A stretch of 64,000 nucleotides of DNA. Origin: Ochotona curzoniae (lineage: Eukaryota > Chordata > Mammalia > Lagomorpha > Ochotonidae). The translations under genes were made by a program, and so were the position numbers. This document shows positions 59,554 to 64,000 of this stretch, piece by piece. The notes beneath the pieces are model-generated. The model ran no database searches. It saw only the letters and a list, made by a program, of their open reading frames with translations, and was not told where the DNA came from. Each line of letters opens with the position of its first letter. Position 1 is the first letter of the stretch. The stretch lies in the NCBI RefSeq assembly GCF_017591425.1, contig NW_024466218.1, positions 14,336,001 through 14,400,000 of the forward strand, given 5' to 3'.

Positions 59554-61880
59554 TGATCTTTGGGAACACGAACTGAGGAAAATGCATTTTTTGAATTCTC
59601 TTTGTCTTAAAGACAAGTTATTCCTGGAGTCACAGTACAGGAAATGAAAACACTAATGAGCACAAAAAGGTCAACTGAAAAATAAATATAGCGTAGAGTG
59701 ATTTAAAGTCTTATATAAACTTTTCCTAAGAGCAGCACAGGACAATTCTCTAATTTTCAGCTTTTTAGAGAGCAAAGTAATAGCATGTTTGCATCAATTC
59801 TTTTGAATGTGCTTAGATTCCTTAATTCATCGTATGCAGGTAACTACCATTATGTTTACTACTGTCAAAACAGCCTCAGGTATATAAATACATCCTAGGT
59901 ATTATATTCTAAAAATTGTCTTCCATTAGACTGCCTACACATCAGATTTTGTTAAAGAGGTTGTCACAAGGAATTAACTGCTATAGAGAATAAATTGACA
60001 AGACGGGGGCAGAGAAAAACTTGACACAAACACAAGTATTTAGTTGGTACTGTTTATTTGAAGGTTCTTTTTAATTTCAGGGAGAAAATATCTTTCATCT
60101 CTTCTCCACACTTGAACAGCAGGTGCACAGACACTGAAATTTGCAGGAGACTGAGCGTGCAGGCAAGTCACTTGGAAGAAGTTCAAACGTCATGTATATT
60201 GCTGATGTTGACAACTTTAACTGCAGGACACTGGAGACGCAATCCTAGCTGAGGTAGAGCTGGCGTTTTCAGTGTATTTTTTAAAGTATAAATGATCTGA
60301 CACTGATATAAAACTCCACTTCCTGAGAAACCACAAAGACTGAGAGGCAAGGTGCAGAGAAAGGCAAGATCGGATGATTTGCTTGAGAATTGTGAGCCGC
60401 ATGTACGTTCAGCCACTTCTCAGATCAACTGAGCATTGGAAACCGTGAGCTTTGATATTCATCGGTTTTGATTGCTGTTTCCACTGCTGCCTTTGCCTTT
60501 CCAAGATGTGGACAAAGCGAATCATGTTTCAGGAGCATGCCAAGTAGTCCCGATGGTCACTCAGCTGAGTTTAAAGTTGTTTTCATGAACTTCTCGTAGC
60601 CTGTGCACATAATGCTCACGTGTAATAGTGTGTGTGCATGTGTGCATGCTAAGAGAGTGAATTAACTTGATGATGTCTAAATTCATTTTTCAAATATACA
60701 CAGCAGACCAGTGCAAAAGTGCTTCATGACATTTGCCAATACGAACACGGAAGCTAAAACATCTGGAATTGACAACAGTGCAGGTGTGAAGTTACCTGAA
60801 CTTGGAAGAGCTATGAGGAGCACAGGGAAGAGCGTGTGGCTCACGTATTTGAAGCAATGGTCTGTCATTTGCTCTTATTCACACTTCACTCTACTGTCTT
60901 AATTTCCATATAATTGTCTTTGATCCATTATAAAAGCCATTATGAATTTTCCAATAAAAACCTAAGTATATCAAACAAATGATAAGGATATGAAGGTATT
61001 AAATTTTTCTTTTTAAGCAAAGTGTCATAACTTTTTCTTTTCCTGAAAGGCTTTGATTAGTAAAGATGAACATTGCATTCTTTGGTCACTCCATGTTTTT
61101 ATTTTATTTTCTTTTTTCTGATCTGTGTTGTTCTGTTTTGTCCTTTCCACTCCTGAGCTCATAGAGTAATTCCGGATCTCTTCTTTCATCAGATTAAATT
61201 TACACTCACGTTATGCTCACCTGTTGAATGGACTTCATGTGGATGGTGCTACCTGCCTTCACAGAAATGTACACCTGCACAAAAACATAAAATGGGCACT
61301 ACTTTGAGAAAGAATAGGAATGGAAGAAAACAAAATATGTACATTTTAGCGTTGTCTGTGAAAAGCATTCTTTGTGAAACTAATGGTGATGTAAACTCAA
61401 TAACTAATTATGAGGGCTTTTTCATACTGTGTGAGTAACAAGTTAGAACATGATCTGATGAAATAGTGGCAAAGTAATGTTGACTTATTAAGATGCACTT
61501 GCCTTCCCTCACATAGAAATATCTGTATCACTTTGGGAATGGATTTGATCCGCCACCTACCTTCTTGGCCTTTTTTTTTTTTTTTTCCTATTTTCCCCTA
61601 TTTCGTCTGATTCCTTGTCACCAGTATCCTTCAGTAAAATCTAAGGCCTGTTCTGCTCTCATTCATCCTCTGCACATAAACAAATCAGGAGAATGAGCTC
61701 ACTGTTCTGCCAAAGGGATGATTGCAACTTCAGTGCTGCCTCTGAGGTCAGAATGCATCGTGGGAACTCCAAGGGCAGCAGTCACTAACCCTTACGCTAC
61801 GCCTGTTCTTGGACAGCTCCTTCCTATGCTGCAATGCCGTGAAGTGTAGGGAGAAGATGGATCCAAATTCTTACCCTTCA
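59554..61880. other. Unrecognised region
   Basis: 2.3 kb with no confident dispersed repeat. An 18-T run at 61,571-61,588 and a short TG patch near 60,629 are the only simple repeats. Confidence 0.5.
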
Positions 61881-62207
61881 GGCCCAGTGAAATAACCTTA
61901 TGGCTAAAATCCTCGCCTTGACACACCGGGATCCCATATGGATGCCAGTTCTAATCCTGACAGACCTGCATCTCATCCAGTTCCCTACTTGTGTCCTGGG
62001 AAAGCAGTAAGGACAGCCCAAAATCTTGGGGCCCTGCACATGGGTGGGAGACCTGGAAAAGGCTCTGGGCTCCTGGCTTTGGATTGGCTCAGCTCCAGAC
62101 ATCGTGGTCATTTGAAGAGTGGACCATAGGTGAGAAGTTCTTCTCTGTCTCTCCTGCTGTCTGTATATCTACCTTTCCAATAAAAACAAATAAATATTAA
62201 AAAAAAA
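61881..62207 (+). mobile_element. Lagomorph C-type SINE, sense (first of tandem pair)
   Basis: 'ggcccagtgaaataaccttatgg' region head, 'gggatcccatatggatgcc', 'ttggattggctcagctcc', 'tacctttccaataaaaac' and a 9-A run. The next SINE starts within 5 bp. Confidence 0.95.
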
Positions 62208-62211
62208 TTTA

Positions 62212-62532
62212 GGGCCCAGCAGCATGGCCTAGCAGCTAAAGTCCTCACCTTGAACACTCTGGAATCCCATATGGGCACCAGTTCTAATCCTGGTGGCCCC
62301 ACTTCCAGCTCTCTGCTTGTGGCCTGGGAAAGCAGTCGAGAATGGCACAAAGCCTTGGGACACTGCACCCACATGGGAGACCCTGAAGAAGATCCTGGCT
62401 CCTGGCTTCGGATTGTGCAGTACTGACCATTGCGGTCACTTGGGGGGTGAACCCTTGGATGGAAGATCTTCCTCTCTGTCTCTCCTCCTCTCTGTATATC
62501 TGCCTTTCCAATAAAAATAAATAAATCTTTTT
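62212..62532 (+). mobile_element. Young lagomorph C-type SINE, sense (second of tandem pair)
   Basis: 'gggcccagcagcatggcc', 'ggaatcccatatgggcacc', 'gacactgcacccacatggg', 'tgtatatctgcctttcc' and 'aataaaaataaataaatctt' tail, followed by a run of A4-5/T4-6 blocks to about 62,574. Confidence 0.96.
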
Positions 62533-63296
62533 AAATTTTTTAAAATTTTTAAAAATTTAATAAAATTTTTAAAATGCTTTTTGTAGGAGTCTGCCTTTGA
62601 ATAGGCCTTGGGAAAATGTGGATATGTTATTATAAATTCAAGTCAGACTCCAATGTACACACACTCCGTTTGTTCTAGGTACCTTCTAGAATTCAATAAA
62701 GCAAAGGAAGGCCCACATTTTCATAGGCTATAGCTTGTACAAAACGCACACCAACAGGCAATAGGAAATCAGGAAATGAAAGGGGTAAAAAAAAGCCAGA
62801 CTGATGTTCTGTGTTAGTGAATCTAAGGTTTACTGTGTAGCAAAATCACCTAAGGATCTGCTTAAACTGCAAATGCTGGTTTAGCCAACCTGGGACAGAC
62901 TTCAAGTCTTAATTTCTCACAGGCTTCCAAGTTTTGCCTGTGCTTCTGGTTCATGGATCACGGTTTTAACAGTAAACCTTAACAATTTATGATAATCAAT
63001 TTTGGATTGTGTGGATATGGTAGGCATTTTAAATCAGGGTATGAATAAGTGGAGAAATTTCATATTGAAAATTTGTGTGGTAGATATTTCATAGAAGTGA
63101 TCATGTCAAAGGCAGTGCAAGAGGGAAAGGATAAGCAGCTCCCAAGGAATGGGAAGAAACGGGCTGTTAGAGAATGGACCAGCACGTGCTGTGAAGTTTG
63201 AGAGCCCTAGTGTGGGGCTCTCAAACCAGAAGGCTTGGATGTTCCTCACGGCCAGGAGGCAACACCTGGTACTTCGGTGCTTCGTAGGCAGTCACT
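62533..63296. other. Unrecognised region after an A/T-block tract
   Basis: Starts with alternating 'ttttaaaatttttaaaaattt' type blocks to 62,574. The rest is unassigned. Confidence 0.5.
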
Positions 63297-63592
63297 ATGC
63301 CACAAGACGAATGTATTAGTTACATAGTAAATGCTATGGGTATCATTTGGATTACCATGAGAAAAAATGAAGAGGAAACAAAGCTGGAAGGCTCATGAAC
63401 GCTCAAAGAAGGCAGAGAAGGTTGGTGGCTTGCAGGCTACGCTCTGCCACAAGCAGTGCCATGCTGAGGAACACAGGTGGAAAAGACCGTCAAGACACAC
63501 GAAAAGGGAAACATCAAACAAAGGAACAATGAAAAGACTCCCCCGGGCAACAGTACCTACCTATTTGCTGGACAGAGAAAGACAGTCATGAA
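63297..63592 (+). pseudogene. NSA2: NSA2 retrocopy, 3'-truncated (ribosome biogenesis factor)
   Basis: An intronless copy of the first third of NSA2, a nucleolar factor for 60S ribosome biogenesis. It starts at the authentic start (ATG at 63,297, encoding MPQDE against MPQNE in the family). It continues through AHERSKKAEKVGGLQATLCH, HKQCHAEEH and ends in VPTYLLDRERQS before a stop at 63,589. A 1-nt deletion near 63,318 and a net 2-nt gain near 63,375 break the frame. The upstream 'cggtgcttcgtaggcagtcac' may be remnant 5' UTR. The remaining roughly 160-170 C-terminal residues of the normal 260-residue protein are absent. Sequence after 63,592 is unrelated. Nonfunctional. Family sequence compared from memory. 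Confidence 0.88.
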
Positions 63593-64000
63593 ATACAGGG
63601 TCAAAAACTAAGCTTTATTTTCAGTGTAAAGTGGAGCCATTAAAAACTTTGACAGTTTGTATTACATACTCATATTTTCATAGGAGTAGTAAGCAGTACA
63701 TAAAATGGAAAAAAAACAGTCTATTTGTGGTCTATTGAACTTGTCCAAGAGATAAACAGCGATGGATAAGATTTAGACAATGGCAACAGATACAGAAAAT
63801 AAAACAAACGAAGAGAATTTGACTTCTGTTTCCACTTGTGGAATGTGTAAGAAAGAAAACTTCCACTTCTATTTCTTGCAGGAGATGCTGAGTAGGTAGG
63901 TGGTGGTTCTGCTAGCTGATCCTCTAAAGAAACTGGCTCAAAAGGATTTTAGAGAAAAAATAAGAGTTCCCGTAGGTTATGATACTAAGAGATGTCCCAG
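63593..64000. other. Unrecognised region to window end
   Basis: AT-rich sequence with no detectable NSA2 coding remainder, poly-A tail or dispersed repeat. Confidence 0.5.

Noticed and set aside
59090..59647. 185-codon plus-strand frame
   Set aside because: Its first half is the complement of a young SINE and its second half crosses a tetranucleotide repeat.
62212..62290. tRNA-like A and B box sequence at SINE heads
   Set aside because: Every occurrence is the 5' head of a C-type SINE, not an independent tRNA gene.

Overview
This window is noncoding vertebrate nuclear DNA from a mammal, almost certainly a lagomorph and more probably a pika (Ochotona) than a rabbit. The main evidence is more than 25 copies of a tRNA-headed SINE with the lagomorph C-repeat layout. 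The younger copies end in a 'tctgtatatctgcctttcc' plus 'aataaaaataaataaatctt' type tail, which I associate with pika; the rabbit tail, as I recall it, reads differently. A truncated L1 3' end at 3.5-4.0 kb also looks lagomorph-specific. Old mammal-wide repeats (MIR, a probable L2, MaLR LTRs, an ERVL-type LTR, a very diverged L1) form the background. These family assignments come from reading against remembered consensus sequences, not from a database search.

There is no confidently supported functional protein-coding gene. Almost all ATG-to-stop ORFs are chance frames or cross repeats. Two decayed retrocopies of housekeeping genes are recognisable: a near full-length RPL21 processed pseudogene (38.36-38.84 kb, +) and a 3'-truncated NSA2 retrocopy (63.30-63.59 kb, +). 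Two further segments look like possible coding exons because an open frame lies between plausible splice sites: 16,418-16,606 on the minus strand and, more weakly, 7,222-7,354 on the plus strand. Neither could be tied to a gene. The window is best read as intergenic or deep intronic DNA.

Layout. 0-18.5 kb: SINE-rich, with a MaLR LTR fragment on each strand, the lagomorph L1 tail, GT microsatellites, and a pair of SINEs at 17.75-18.45 kb sharing a triplicated target site. 18.5-21 kb: mostly unrecognised. 21.7-30.3 kb: a highly diverged L1 ORF2 plus 3' end on the plus strand, split by an ERVL-type LTR, two C-type SINEs and a 3.4 kb insert. That insert holds a degenerate hierarchical tandem array (about 25.5-28.9 kb) and is the most unusual structure here. 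30.3-39.3 kb: SINEs, an antisense L1 3' end and the RPL21 retrocopy. 39.3-46.1 kb: conspicuously repeat-poor, with one MIR. 46.1-48.3 kb: nested SINEs, an 80-87 bp minisatellite and a probable L2 end. 48.3-64 kb: scattered SINEs, tetranucleotide repeats, a tandem SINE pair at 61.9-62.5 kb and the NSA2 retrocopy near the right edge.

Because no expressed gene is established, there is no pathway to describe. The informative content is the insertion history: old L1, LTR and MIR first, then C-type SINEs, the tandem-array insert and retrocopies, then young pika-type SINEs.
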